DNA of 25,457 nt, taken from an uncultured bacterium. GTDB taxonomy: Bacteria > Cyanobacteriota > Vampirovibrionia > Gastranaerophilales > Gastranaerophilaceae. The notes beneath the pieces are model-generated. The model was not told the origin of the DNA. It did not search any database and saw nothing but the letters and a program-made list of their open reading frames with translations. Shown here one piece after another: positions 16,236 to 22,754 of the stretch. The stretch's first letter is position 1. Every line of letters begins with the position of its first letter. The position numbers and the translations under genes are program-made. The stretch is taken from positions 1 through 25,457 of the forward strand of contig URPS01000030.1 of the NCBI GenBank assembly GCA_900549855.1, given 5' to 3'.

Positions 16236-16739
16236 ATGAAAAAATTAGCAATTTTAGCAAGTGCTCTATGTATTTTTGCAACATCCGGAATGGCAGTAAA
16301 TGCGGCTCCTGTAGCACCTGGCAACCATCAGCCGCCACAAATGTCAAGAGAAGAAATGATGAAGCAAAGAAAAGCACATGAAGCTGCTTTTGAACAAAAA
16401 TTAGGTTTGACAGAAGCACAAAAGGCAAAAGCCAAAGAACTTCGTATAGAAGGACATAAAAAAATGCGACCTGTCATGGAAGAAATTAAATCTAAAAAAC
16501 AAGAAGCAGAGGCTATAAAACGTTCTAGAATGGCGATTAGAATGCAAGAGGAAGAGTTGGCTAAAATTGATGCTGACTTGAAAGTTCTTGAAAAGAAAGC
16601 GCATAAAATTAGACAACAAAATATGAAAGATTTTGAATCAATCTTGACAAAAGACCAGAAAAAAATCTTGAACCAGATGAAAGAAGAAGGTAGAAAGAAC
16701 TTTGAAAAAGGTAACTGCCCTCCACCACCATGCCCTTAG
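16236..16739 (+). CDS. Spy/CpxP-like periplasmic protein with LTxxQ motifs
   Basis: A 167-aa exported protein with a signal peptide of ~24 residues (MKKLAILASALCIFATSGMA). The mature protein is an all-helical, highly charged chain with two LTxxQ-type motifs, LGLTEAQKAK (~56-65) and ILTKDQKKIL (~135-144), the hallmark of the Spy/CpxP/CnrX family. Family members act as ATP-independent chaperones or stress/metal sensors in the periplasm. Met- and His-containing N-terminal region (HQPPQMSREEMMKQR) and a C-terminal CPPPPCP tail with two cysteines might bind metal; this is only suggestive. AAAGG lies 7 nt before ATG. Placement after an ECF sigma gene resembles cnrX/rpoE-like modules, so it is either an effector or the sensor for the anti-sigma factor. 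Confidence 0.85.
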   Translation: MKKLAILASALCIFATSGMAVNAAPVAPGNHQPPQMSREEMMKQRKAHEAAFEQKLGLTEAQKAKAKELRIEGHKKMRPVMEEIKSKKQEAEAIKRSRMAIRMQEEELAKIDADLKVLEKKAHKIRQQNMKDFESILTKDQKKILNQMKEEGRKNFEKGNCPPPPCP

Positions 16740-16766
16740 TAAAAAATTAAAATAATCTATCAAAAC

Positions 16767-16815
16767 ACCCATCCCAACCTTCTTTTGTTAGGAATAGCTA
16801 GGATGGGTATTTTTT
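16767..16815 (+). terminator. Terminator of the sigma/anti-sigma/LTxxQ operon
   Basis: ACCCATCC (16767-16774) pairs with GGATGGGT (16801-16808), followed by ATTTTTT. The loop is long (26 nt) but contains a CCT/AGG inner pairing. Confidence 0.75.
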
Positions 16816-16920
16816 CGTAGGACAATTTGAAAAAATACTGTCCACTAGCATTCTTATTTTTTATACAGCTAGAGAATGATTGCAACCTTTCTGAACAAGT
16901 TTATGCTATCAACAATTTAT

Positions 16921-17931
16921 TTACCCAATCTTAATATAAGCTTTGAAAATCTTATTAGAAATTGTATCATCAAAAGCCGCTTGAATTTTATCGAGCGGAT
17001 AAACAGTTGTTAAGTCTTTTACATTGACTCTACCTGATATTAAAAGATTATATGAATCTTTCAAATCCGCAGGGGATGGAGAATAACTTCCCATTACAGT
17101 TAACTCTTTGTAATAAATTTCGTTATTTGGATAACCGTTATTTAATGGTGTGCTAGAAAAAACAAGTATTTTGCCGCCTTGTCTTACGGCTTTTAAAGCT
17201 ACATCAATTGCTTTATCAGCACCGGATGTCATAAATACAGCATCAACTCCAAAACCTTCTGTATTGTTTTTTATGATATTTTCAAATTCATCAAGATTTC
17301 TGGAATTAAATGCCTTTATTCCTCTGCTATTAGCAAGTTCAATTCTATTTTCAATCAAATCACAGCCAAAAACTTTATATCCAAGAGCTTTTAATCCTTC
17401 TCCCATAAGCAAACCGATTGAACCCAAACCGACAACAAGAACAGAATCTCCTGCTTTTAACTCACACCTTTTAATTGCTCTTATGCAGCAGCCAAGGGGT
17501 TCATAAAAAGAGATTTCTTCATCAGTCATATTATCAGGAACCAGATAAGCAACATTTTGAAGATGTTCCTCTGATACGAAAACTTTTTCACTGAATCCTC
17601 CTGGGATAATATTTGTTTTCTTAAAATGTTCACACATAGAAACATTACCATGCCTACAATATTTGCATTCTCCGCAAGGAATGTGATGTGATGTTACAAT
17701 TTTATCTCCAATCTTGAAATTAGTATCGGAATTGATTTCTAAAATCTTTGCAACAATTTCATGACCCAAAACAGCACCATTGTGTACAATCTTGTGTTTA
17801 AATTTAACAATATCTGAACCGCATAATCCGCAGCCTAAAACTTGTACTATAGCGCCTTTGCGGTTTTCTAATTTAACATCTTCCATCTCTTTTATAATAA
17901 TATTTTCATCATGAACTTGTGCTGTTTTCAT
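16921..17931 (-). CDS. Zinc-dependent alcohol/polyol dehydrogenase (MDR superfamily)
   Basis: A 336-aa medium-chain dehydrogenase starting MKTAQVHDEN. Catalytic zinc ligands are C37 (GLCGSD) and H57-E58 (GHE); the structural zinc site is C86, C89, C92, C100 (CGECKYCRHGNVSMC). The Rossmann motif VVGLGSIG is at 167-174, and E144 lies in FYEPLGCC. This pattern fits sorbitol/threonine/butanediol dehydrogenase-like enzymes that oxidise secondary alcohols with NAD; the substrate is not decidable. ATG 17931 is chosen because AGAGGAAATT precedes it; the longer frame to 17955 lacks a ribosome site and would overlap SpoIID. It is 13 bp downstream of the SpoIID gene and probably shares its transcript, although their functions look unrelated. 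Confidence 0.88.
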   Translation of the reverse strand: MKTAQVHDENIIIKEMEDVKLENRKGAIVQVLGCGLCGSDIVKFKHKIVHNGAVLGHEIVAKILEINSDTNFKIGDKIVTSHHIPCGECKYCRHGNVSMCEHFKKTNIIPGGFSEKVFVSEEHLQNVAYLVPDNMTDEEISFYEPLGCCIRAIKRCELKAGDSVLVVGLGSIGLLMGEGLKALGYKVFGCDLIENRIELANSRGIKAFNSRNLDEFENIIKNNTEGFGVDAVFMTSGADKAIDVALKAVRQGGKILVFSSTPLNNGYPNNEIYYKELTVMGSYSPSPADLKDSYNLLISGRVNVKDLTTVYPLDKIQAAFDDTISNKIFKAYIKIG

Positions 17932-17944
17932 AATTTCCTCTTTA

Positions 17945-18814
17945 TCAATATTCATTTTTTACTCTGGCAAATTTTGTATTTGCATAAAAATACTTCAAAA
18001 TCTGATACGCATTATATCCACGCTTTGCAAGATTATTTGCGCCATATTGGCTCATTCCGACACCATGCCCATTCTTTTTTACACCATCATCAAAAGATGG
18101 AACTGATTTTAAGAACGGTAAATCATGTGACCAAACTTGTCCTCCTGTATTTGTTCTTCCCCCAGCAGATGCGGAATAATATGCCGGAACAATTTTGCCT
18201 TGACATACAAGTACAATACCTGCTGTTTCTTCGACAGCTTCATTTGTGTTAACTTTTTCTGCGCTTGCTCCGCCATAAGCTTGATCTTCCGGAGTATCTT
18301 TTAAATCATATCCATATTTCGCACGTTTACCACGATTTGCAATTGCATAACTTCTTGCTGCAATTGCTTGAGCTTTGTGTGCCTCATGTTCCCAGCTTGA
18401 AGGCATTTCAGATGGTACAACTCCACGCAAATATTTTTCTAGCGGAATATCATTTATAACCGTAAGGCTATCGCCATCATTTATAATTTTAAATTTTCCA
18501 CGATACCATTTTCTTTTTACGCTAACAAACCCGTTTTCTTCCGGTTTAATTACTATTTTATTCGCTTTCATTTTGTTCCACTGACCGTCAACCTTAATTG
18601 CAATTACACCATGATAAGGTTTAAGCTCGTATCCTTTCATCTTATCCATGACAAAAATTAATTTATTTGTATCGCAATTAATGACTTCAGCTTTTGTAGA
18701 TGCGCCGACAAAAGTCCTGTTTACATGGGTTTGCAACCCTATCTTGATTGCCCAAGAGGGTGTGCATAAAATCAGAAATGTAATTAAAAATATTAAAGCT
18801 CTTCTAATCCCCAT
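17945..18814 (-). CDS. SpoIID/LytB-domain peptidoglycan-active protein
   Basis: A 289-aa exported protein starting MGIRRALIFLITFLILCTPS with a signal peptide. The SpoIID domain occupies the C-terminal two thirds: PLEKYLRGVVPSEMPSSWEH, then AHKAQAIAARSYAIAN, and later PAYYSASAGGRTNT and GHGVGMSQYGA, all family hallmarks. SpoIID enzymes are lytic transglycosylases acting on stem-peptide-stripped glycan during sporulation; relatives in non-sporulating bacteria, including Cyanobacteria, are thought to remodel the cell wall. No other sporulation gene is present. ATG 18814 was chosen over upstream starts because it gives a tidy signal peptide and because a TATAAT box ends 6 nt before it (leaderless arrangement). 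A longer form from 18829 is possible. Confidence 0.88.
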   Translation of the reverse strand: MGIRRALIFLITFLILCTPSWAIKIGLQTHVNRTFVGASTKAEVINCDTNKLIFVMDKMKGYELKPYHGVIAIKVDGQWNKMKANKIVIKPEENGFVSVKRKWYRGKFKIINDGDSLTVINDIPLEKYLRGVVPSEMPSSWEHEAHKAQAIAARSYAIANRGKRAKYGYDLKDTPEDQAYGGASAEKVNTNEAVEETAGIVLVCQGKIVPAYYSASAGGRTNTGGQVWSHDLPFLKSVPSFDDGVKKNGHGVGMSQYGANNLAKRGYNAYQILKYFYANTKFARVKNEY

Positions 18815-18820
18815 ATTTTT

Positions 18821-18826
18821 ATTATA
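18821..18826 (-). promoter_or_regulatory. TATAAT box 6 nt before the SpoIID start
   Basis: TATAAT (minus strand, 18826-18821) with no Shine-Dalgarno between it and ATG 18814. A weak TTTAGT lies 18 bp upstream. Transcription would begin at about the ATG. Confidence 0.45.
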
Positions 18827-18896
18827 CATCAAGAAATTTGACAAACTAAAAATAAGTATAAAATATAAAAAAATCATAAAATTTTAAAATCTTACA

Positions 18897-18925
18897 AACT
18901 TAAAAACCACCATGCCTGTTGGTTT
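18897..18925. repeat. Hairpin in the 18815-19475 gene-free stretch
   Basis: CTTAAAAACC and GGTTTTAAG can pair with one bulged A around a loop of about 12 nt. No T-run follows on either strand, so it is not a standard terminator. Between here and 19070 I see nothing else except a G-rich ATGGGGGGCATGGGGG stretch at 19030-19046. Confidence 0.35.
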
Positions 18926-19075
18926 TAAGCTAACAAGAAAATCTATCTTTTTTCTAAAAATTGTTTGTCAATACCGAAATCGGATATTACTAATGTAAAC
19001 TTTTATTAAGTTGGATTTTCTTATGTAATCATGGGGGGCATGGGGGAATGTAAAAATTTTAACGAAATATTTTAC

Positions 19076-19104
19076 TTGATAAAAAGATTGGAAAATTATA
19101 CTAT
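19076..19104 (+). promoter_or_regulatory. Candidate promoter for the 19110-19395 RNA
   Basis: TTGATA at 19076-19081 followed by TATACT at 19097-19102 (15-bp spacing) or TACTAT at 19099-19104 (17-bp spacing). It is oriented toward the terminator at 19357-19395. Confidence 0.45.
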
Positions 19105-19109
19105 ATACA

Positions 19110-19395
19110 CATACCTGAAAGGAGTGATGGCTACAAGACTTGGGAAGGAAGAAAGATAGAAAATTTTTGTAAAAGTTTTCATATTTATACCGAGGAGAAA
19201 GAGAAAAATCTAACTTTAAGTTTTTTACAAATCAAAATTAAAAAATTTTATTTATTATTAAAAACATTTACCTTTAAAACAAGTTAAATTATTTTCACAA
19301 ATCAATAATGGATTTGGATACCAGAATTTTGGGGTAGGAGATTATTGGGTTAATTTAAGGTTTCCCGTTTTTTATTGGAAACCTTTTATTTTTTT
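19110..19395 (+). ncRNA. Candidate structured RNA of about 290 nt
   Basis: A promoter-like pair (19076-19104) and a strong + strand terminator (19357-19395) bracket a segment with no credible protein. The only ORF near the 5' end encodes 10 aa (ATG 19127, stop 19157-19159) with a GGAG only 2 nt before the start, too close for efficient initiation. Both flanking genes are on the minus strand, so neither uses this terminator. I do not see tmRNA, RNase P, SRP or 6S signatures, but homology could easily be missed by eye. A small leader peptide or decayed gene are alternatives. Confidence 0.4.
19357..19395 (+). terminator. Intrinsic terminator, + strand
   Basis: AAGGTTTCC (19357-19365) pairs perfectly with GGAAACCTT (19377-19385) and is followed by TTATTTTTTTATT. 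The minus-strand flank is not T-rich, so the orientation is +. Confidence 0.75.
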
Positions 19396-19475
19396 ATTAT
19401 TTTGCGAATAAATAAATCGGTTAATAAATTCTTTTTTGTTGTAGTAAAAACGCAACAGACCAATTTTATCTCATC

Positions 19476-20162
19476 TTATATGGACACAGATGGTACCTGA
19501 AACATACTTCTATCAACTTCATTAAAATTGGTGATAATACCGGACAAACCATCTATGCCTTGATAAAACTCTACAGGCTCCATAGAATCCACTGCAATAA
19601 TTTTTCCAATTCCTGCAGATTTTGCAGCATTAATTCCGGCAATAGCATCTTCAAACACAAGACAATCTTTAGGATTCAAGCCGATTTTTTCTGCAGCAAT
19701 CAAGAAAATATCAGGTGCAGGCTTCCCCGGAATTTTACCGTTTGAATACACAATTTTATCCAAATCAAACCATTTTGCTAAATTAAATTCTTTTATATAA
19801 AATTCAACATTATCCCACTCAGACATAGTTGCAATCGTGCGTGGAATATTATTTTCTTTCAAGAAATCCAAAAACTCTACAGCCCCAGGGGCAAGTTTAA
19901 AGTTTTCCGGATCCAATAAACATCTTTTTCTATAAACAGCTTCTTTTTCTTTTGCGTACTTTTCAACCATTTCTTTAGAAGGTTTTTTACCGATTGCGTA
20001 TTCAATAATATCTTCGTTTGTATGCCCAAACATCTTATCACGCATTTCTTCGTACGTAAAAGCTGTTCCTCTAATCATTTTAGAGTACTCTTCCCAAGCT
20101 TCATAATGAAGTTTGGAATCCCAATATAATGTTCCATTAAAATCAAAAATTACACCATTCAT
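19476..20162 (-). CDS. HAD-family phosphatase, beta-phosphoglucomutase-like
   Basis: A 228-aa haloacid-dehalogenase hydrolase with an N-terminal helical cap (subclass I). Motif I is IFDFNGTLYWD: the nucleophile D7 is present, but the second Asp that normally acts as acid/base is Asn (N9), a variant I recall from a DFNGT subgroup. Motif II is T in ATMSEWDN, motif III the Lys in PGKPAPDIF, and motif IV VFEDAIAGINAA with E and D. Members dephosphorylate or isomerise small sugar phosphates; substrate unknown. ATG 20162 is chosen (MNGVIFDF) since the family begins right at this strand; the longer frame to 20177 only adds five residues. A TATAAT ends 6 nt upstream, facing the divergent gene at 20201. 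Confidence 0.88.
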   Translation of the reverse strand: MNGVIFDFNGTLYWDSKLHYEAWEEYSKMIRGTAFTYEEMRDKMFGHTNEDIIEYAIGKKPSKEMVEKYAKEKEAVYRKRCLLDPENFKLAPGAVEFLDFLKENNIPRTIATMSEWDNVEFYIKEFNLAKWFDLDKIVYSNGKIPGKPAPDIFLIAAEKIGLNPKDCLVFEDAIAGINAAKSAGIGKIIAVDSMEPVEFYQGIDGLSGIITNFNEVDRSMFQVPSVSI

Positions 20163-20168
20163 AATAAA

Positions 20169-20194
20169 ATTATACAAGAAAAATATGTTATAAT
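20169..20194. promoter_or_regulatory. Overlapping divergent promoters, two TATAAT boxes
   Basis: TATAAT on the minus strand (20174-20169) ends 6 nt before the HAD start; TATAAT on the + strand (20189-20194) ends 6 nt before ATG 20201. The whole intergenic region is 38 bp. The two -10 boxes are 14 bp apart, so each promoter's -35 area covers the other's -10 box, and polymerase cannot occupy both at once. Confidence 0.55.
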
Positions 20195-20200
20195 AAATTT

Positions 20201-20440
20201 ATGAAAAGATTTATTTGTATTGTGTCTATATTATGTTTTACACTTCCGGCTCTTGCAGGACAATATCCGATAAGTCAGGCACAACAATATCCACAATACC
20301 AAACACAAAAAATACAAAGCATGCCGGTCGGAACTTTTAAAAAAAGAAAAGACGGTACAATTGTTCAATATAACGATAAAGGTAAGAAAATAGGTACATA
20401 TAAATTAAGCGGAAACAAGCTTGTAAACCCAAAAAGATAA
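20201..20440 (+). CDS. Small secreted protein
   Basis: A 79-aa protein with a signal peptide (MKRFICIVSILCFTLPALAG, cleavage near ALA-GQ). The mature part is Gln/Tyr-rich at first (QYPISQAQQYPQYQTQ) and ends in a short beta-rich, basic segment (GTFKKRKDGTIVQYNDKGKK) that reads like a single repeat of an antitoxin-like YD-type or bacterial SH3-like strand pair; no family is claimed. There is no Shine-Dalgarno; TATAAT lies 6 nt upstream of ATG. It is followed 8 bp later by the PilZ gene, with which it is probably cotranscribed. Confidence 0.7.
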   Translation: MKRFICIVSILCFTLPALAGQYPISQAQQYPQYQTQKIQSMPVGTFKKRKDGTIVQYNDKGKKIGTYKLSGNKLVNPKR

Positions 20441-20448
20441 GGTATAGT

Positions 20449-21072
20449 ATGAATTTCAGTTTAAACCTTGATGATATTAAATACGTAAAAATCATATACA
20501 AAGACAAAGATAATAGCGCTCATTGCGTAAAAGCTGCCATTCGCACGATTAATGACAGGCAGATATATGTTTGCGCAAAACAAGAAAATTCTATAAATAT
20601 AAAAACACCGCAAGAAATAACTTTAAGCTTTATTTGTGAAAATGGACTTTATCGAACAAAAACTGAACTTATATATGTTGAACATAAAGAACCTTATGTC
20701 TTCTTTACAATCAAAACTCCGCAAGGTATTGAATATCAACAAAATAGAGAATACTTTAGAGTTCGAATGAATGAGAAAGCAACTCTTTATACTTCAACTT
20801 CCAAAATCAATTGTAATATATACGACATATCAGCTAGTGGTATAAGATTGAGTCTTGATAAAAAATACGATATTTCCGAAAAAGTTGAAATAGAAATAAA
20901 TTTTAATGATAAAAGCGTTCGTGTTAAAGCTAAATTTGTTCGCTTTGATATTGAAGCTGAAAATATAAAAGCTGCGTTTCATTTTTATAGCATGCCGGAA
21001 AATATCAGAGATGTTATTGCGCAAAAGTGTATCCAAAAACAATTGCAAGATAAAAGGAATAGCTTGAAATAG
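20449..21072 (+). CDS. PilZ-domain c-di-GMP receptor, YcgR-like
   Basis: A 207-aa cytoplasmic protein with an N-terminal YcgR-like beta domain (~10-95) and a C-terminal PilZ domain (~97-195). Both c-di-GMP-binding motifs are present: RxxxR as R100-E-Y-F-R104 and DxSxxG as D126-I-S-A-S-G131. In bacteria with YcgR-type proteins, c-di-GMP binding modulates motility or surface structures. The window also carries type IV pilus genes, so control of pili is a natural idea, but the two loci are 12 kb apart and this is only an inference. An AAGG 8-10 nt before ATG may be the ribosome site. It shares a transcript with the small secreted protein upstream. Confidence 0.85.
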   Translation: MNFSLNLDDIKYVKIIYKDKDNSAHCVKAAIRTINDRQIYVCAKQENSINIKTPQEITLSFICENGLYRTKTELIYVEHKEPYVFFTIKTPQGIEYQQNREYFRVRMNEKATLYTSTSKINCNIYDISASGIRLSLDKKYDISEKVEIEINFNDKSVRVKAKFVRFDIEAENIKAAFHFYSMPENIRDVIAQKCIQKQLQDKRNSLK

Positions 21073-21175
21073 TAATTCTTGAAAGAATGTAAAATTTTGT
21101 AACGAAAACGCAATTTTTTCAAAAAACATGTTTTTAACTATATAGAAGTGTAATGAAGCTCTGTGGAGGTTTGAC

Positions 21176-22483
21176 ATGTACAGTTATAATGTAGCATTTT
21201 GTCGTGGTGGTGAAACAACCGGTAGTGTTGGAAAACGTCCTGCTGTAGATGATAACAAACAGCTTGTGAAACCTGCATCCTTCGATACAGTTGAAATTGG
21301 AGATACTGTAAATTTTAGAGGTCGAGGGGAAGAAAAATCTTCAATTGGTGGTAAGATTCTTAAAACCGGCATGCTTGCGGCTCTTGTAGTTGGTGGGCTA
21401 GGTTATGCGCATAAAGCCAATTTAGTCGGAAAGCTTAAAGGTGGCAAAGTTAAAGATATTCTTAAAAAATACTGGTTCTTATTACTAGTTGCTATTGGTT
21501 TACTAGTATATGTAGTTGTTTATTGTGTGCAAGCTTATTCAAATCGTACTGTTTATGTTGACGCAAAACAAGAAGATGGTAAGTCTATTGTTTATACTTT
21601 AAATAATGAAAATTATTATGCGGATGACTTATATGAAGATTTATATGCATCTCTAGGTGAGAGTGCTTCTTTAGTTAAATGGTCAAAGGATGTTATTACT
21701 TCTGCAGTAGATACAACTGATGAAGTAAGCAACATGGCTAATAATTATTACTCTTATATTGTTTCTCAAAATGATAAGACTAAGATTGATACATCACTAA
21801 AGAACAGTGGTTACGCAAATGGTTTTGATGATTTAAAAGAATATTGTCTAGATATGGTTAAGTCTCAATTATTCTATAATGACTATTTCCGTAATAACTT
21901 TGATACTTATGTACCAAAATTACTTGAAACATTAAAGCCTCGTAAGGTTTATCACATTTTAGTTAAGGTAGCTGATGTAGGAAGCGCAACTGGAGATAAC
22001 GGCTCAACTGTAAGAAGTGCTAACTTAACAACAGAGGAAGCTGAAAAGTACAACGCAGTTATTTCTGCTTTAGAAAATGGTGATGATTTCAAGGAAATCG
22101 CTAAGAAATATTCAGATGATGGTAGTGCAAGTGATGGTGGCTACTTAGGTATCTATACAACAACAAGTTCTAAGAGTACTTTTGTGAGTGAGTTTGCTGA
22201 TGCGTTAAATGAAGCTGAAACAGGTAGTGTAACAGAACCTGTACTTAGCCAATATGGTTATCATTGGATTTATACAGAAGAAGTTAGCAATGATGAACTT
22301 AAGGAAAGTGATCAATTCTTAAGTGAAGTAGCTAATAACTATAGTTTCGCCTCTATTAAGGCTGTAAAAGAAAAGAGTGATGAATTAGGTTTTGAAATCG
22401 TTAGTGATAAGCTTAATGAAATCATCAATAGCTATATCGAATTAGCTGATAAAGAATTAAATGGAAGCGAGGAAGCTGAATAG
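21176..22483 (+). CDS. Parvulin-type peptidyl-prolyl isomerase (PrsA-like) with unusual N-terminal extension
   Basis: A 435-aa protein. Residues 1-~90 form a polar leader (PASFDTVEIGDTVNFRGRG at ~33-51) with a short hydrophobic stretch (MLAALVVGGLGYA, 65-77). A second, stronger membrane helix at ~99-119 (YWFLLLVAIGLLVYVVVYCV) is followed by a SurA/PrsA-like helical region and a parvulin domain at ~255-367 (RKVYHILVKV, FKEIAKKYSDD, GGYLGIY, SQYGYHWIYTEE). Parvulins isomerise X-Pro bonds and fold exported proteins. The part from ~92 onward looks like a complete Firmicutes-type PrsA membrane protein, whereas the leader looks like a sequence known to me from Gastranaerophilales. GGAGG precedes ATG by 7 nt. 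The stop codon is a few bases from the left end of the IscB element. A natural fusion and an assembly join at ~21450-21470 are both possible. Confidence 0.75.
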   Translation: MYSYNVAFCRGGETTGSVGKRPAVDDNKQLVKPASFDTVEIGDTVNFRGRGEEKSSIGGKILKTGMLAALVVGGLGYAHKANLVGKLKGGKVKDILKKYWFLLLVAIGLLVYVVVYCVQAYSNRTVYVDAKQEDGKSIVYTLNNENYYADDLYEDLYASLGESASLVKWSKDVITSAVDTTDEVSNMANNYYSYIVSQNDKTKIDTSLKNSGYANGFDDLKEYCLDMVKSQLFYNDYFRNNFDTYVPKLLETLKPRKVYHILVKVADVGSATGDNGSTVRSANLTTEEAEKYNAVISALENGDDFKEIAKKYSDDGSASDGGYLGIYTTTSSKSTFVSEFADALNEAETGSVTEPVLSQYGYHWIYTEEVSNDELKESDQFLSEVANNYSFASIKAVKEKSDELGFEIVSDKLNEIINSYIELADKELNGSEEAE

Positions 22484-22754
22484 TCAACTACCCACGGTTA
22501 AATCCGTAGACTTGTAATAAGCCTAGTTGATTAGACTAAGGAGAAAACTTTAAGTTAATATCCTACGTTATATAAGAATATATAGTTACCTACAAATGTA
22601 TAGCCAAGTTTGTAGCTCTAAGGTATGTGATTAAACAGTTTTGATGGGTAAAAACAGTGTTGCGTATTTAAAAACCTTATATAACATTGTCGATGGCTAC
22701 ATTACAAATCGTAAGATTTGAATTATCTATTAAGTTAGATAGAAAGGAAAGTTT
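22484..22754 (+). ncRNA. Candidate omega RNA (IscB guide scaffold)
   Basis: The 271 bp between the foldase stop and the iscB start contain no ORF but at least seven inverted repeats: ACGG/CCGT (22494/22504), GACTT/AAGCC (22509/22519), CCTAGT/ACTAAGG (22522/22535), ATATA/TATAT (22570/22579), CTACAAA/TTTGTAG (22590/22609), ACAGTGTT/AACATTGT (22654/22683, one G-U) and CAAATC-GTAA-GATTTG (22705-22720), plus TATCTA/TAGATA (22724/22736) near the iscB ribosome site. In known IscB loci the omega RNA occupies just this position, upstream and in the same direction, with the ~16-nt guide at its 5' end coming from flanking DNA. The exact 5' end and any promoter are not visible. Confidence 0.8.

Noticed and set aside
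17911..18252. 113-aa + strand open frame opposite SpoIID
   Set aside because: His- and Leu-rich composition typical of an antisense shadow; SpoIID motifs on the minus strand are unambiguous.
18897..18925. Terminator for a + strand transcript
   Set aside because: The hairpin lacks a following T-run on either strand.
19127..19159. 10-aa ORF with GGAG just upstream (MATRLGKEER)
   Set aside because: The GGAG is only 2 nt from the ATG and there is no frame continuing; kept only as part of the RNA candidate.
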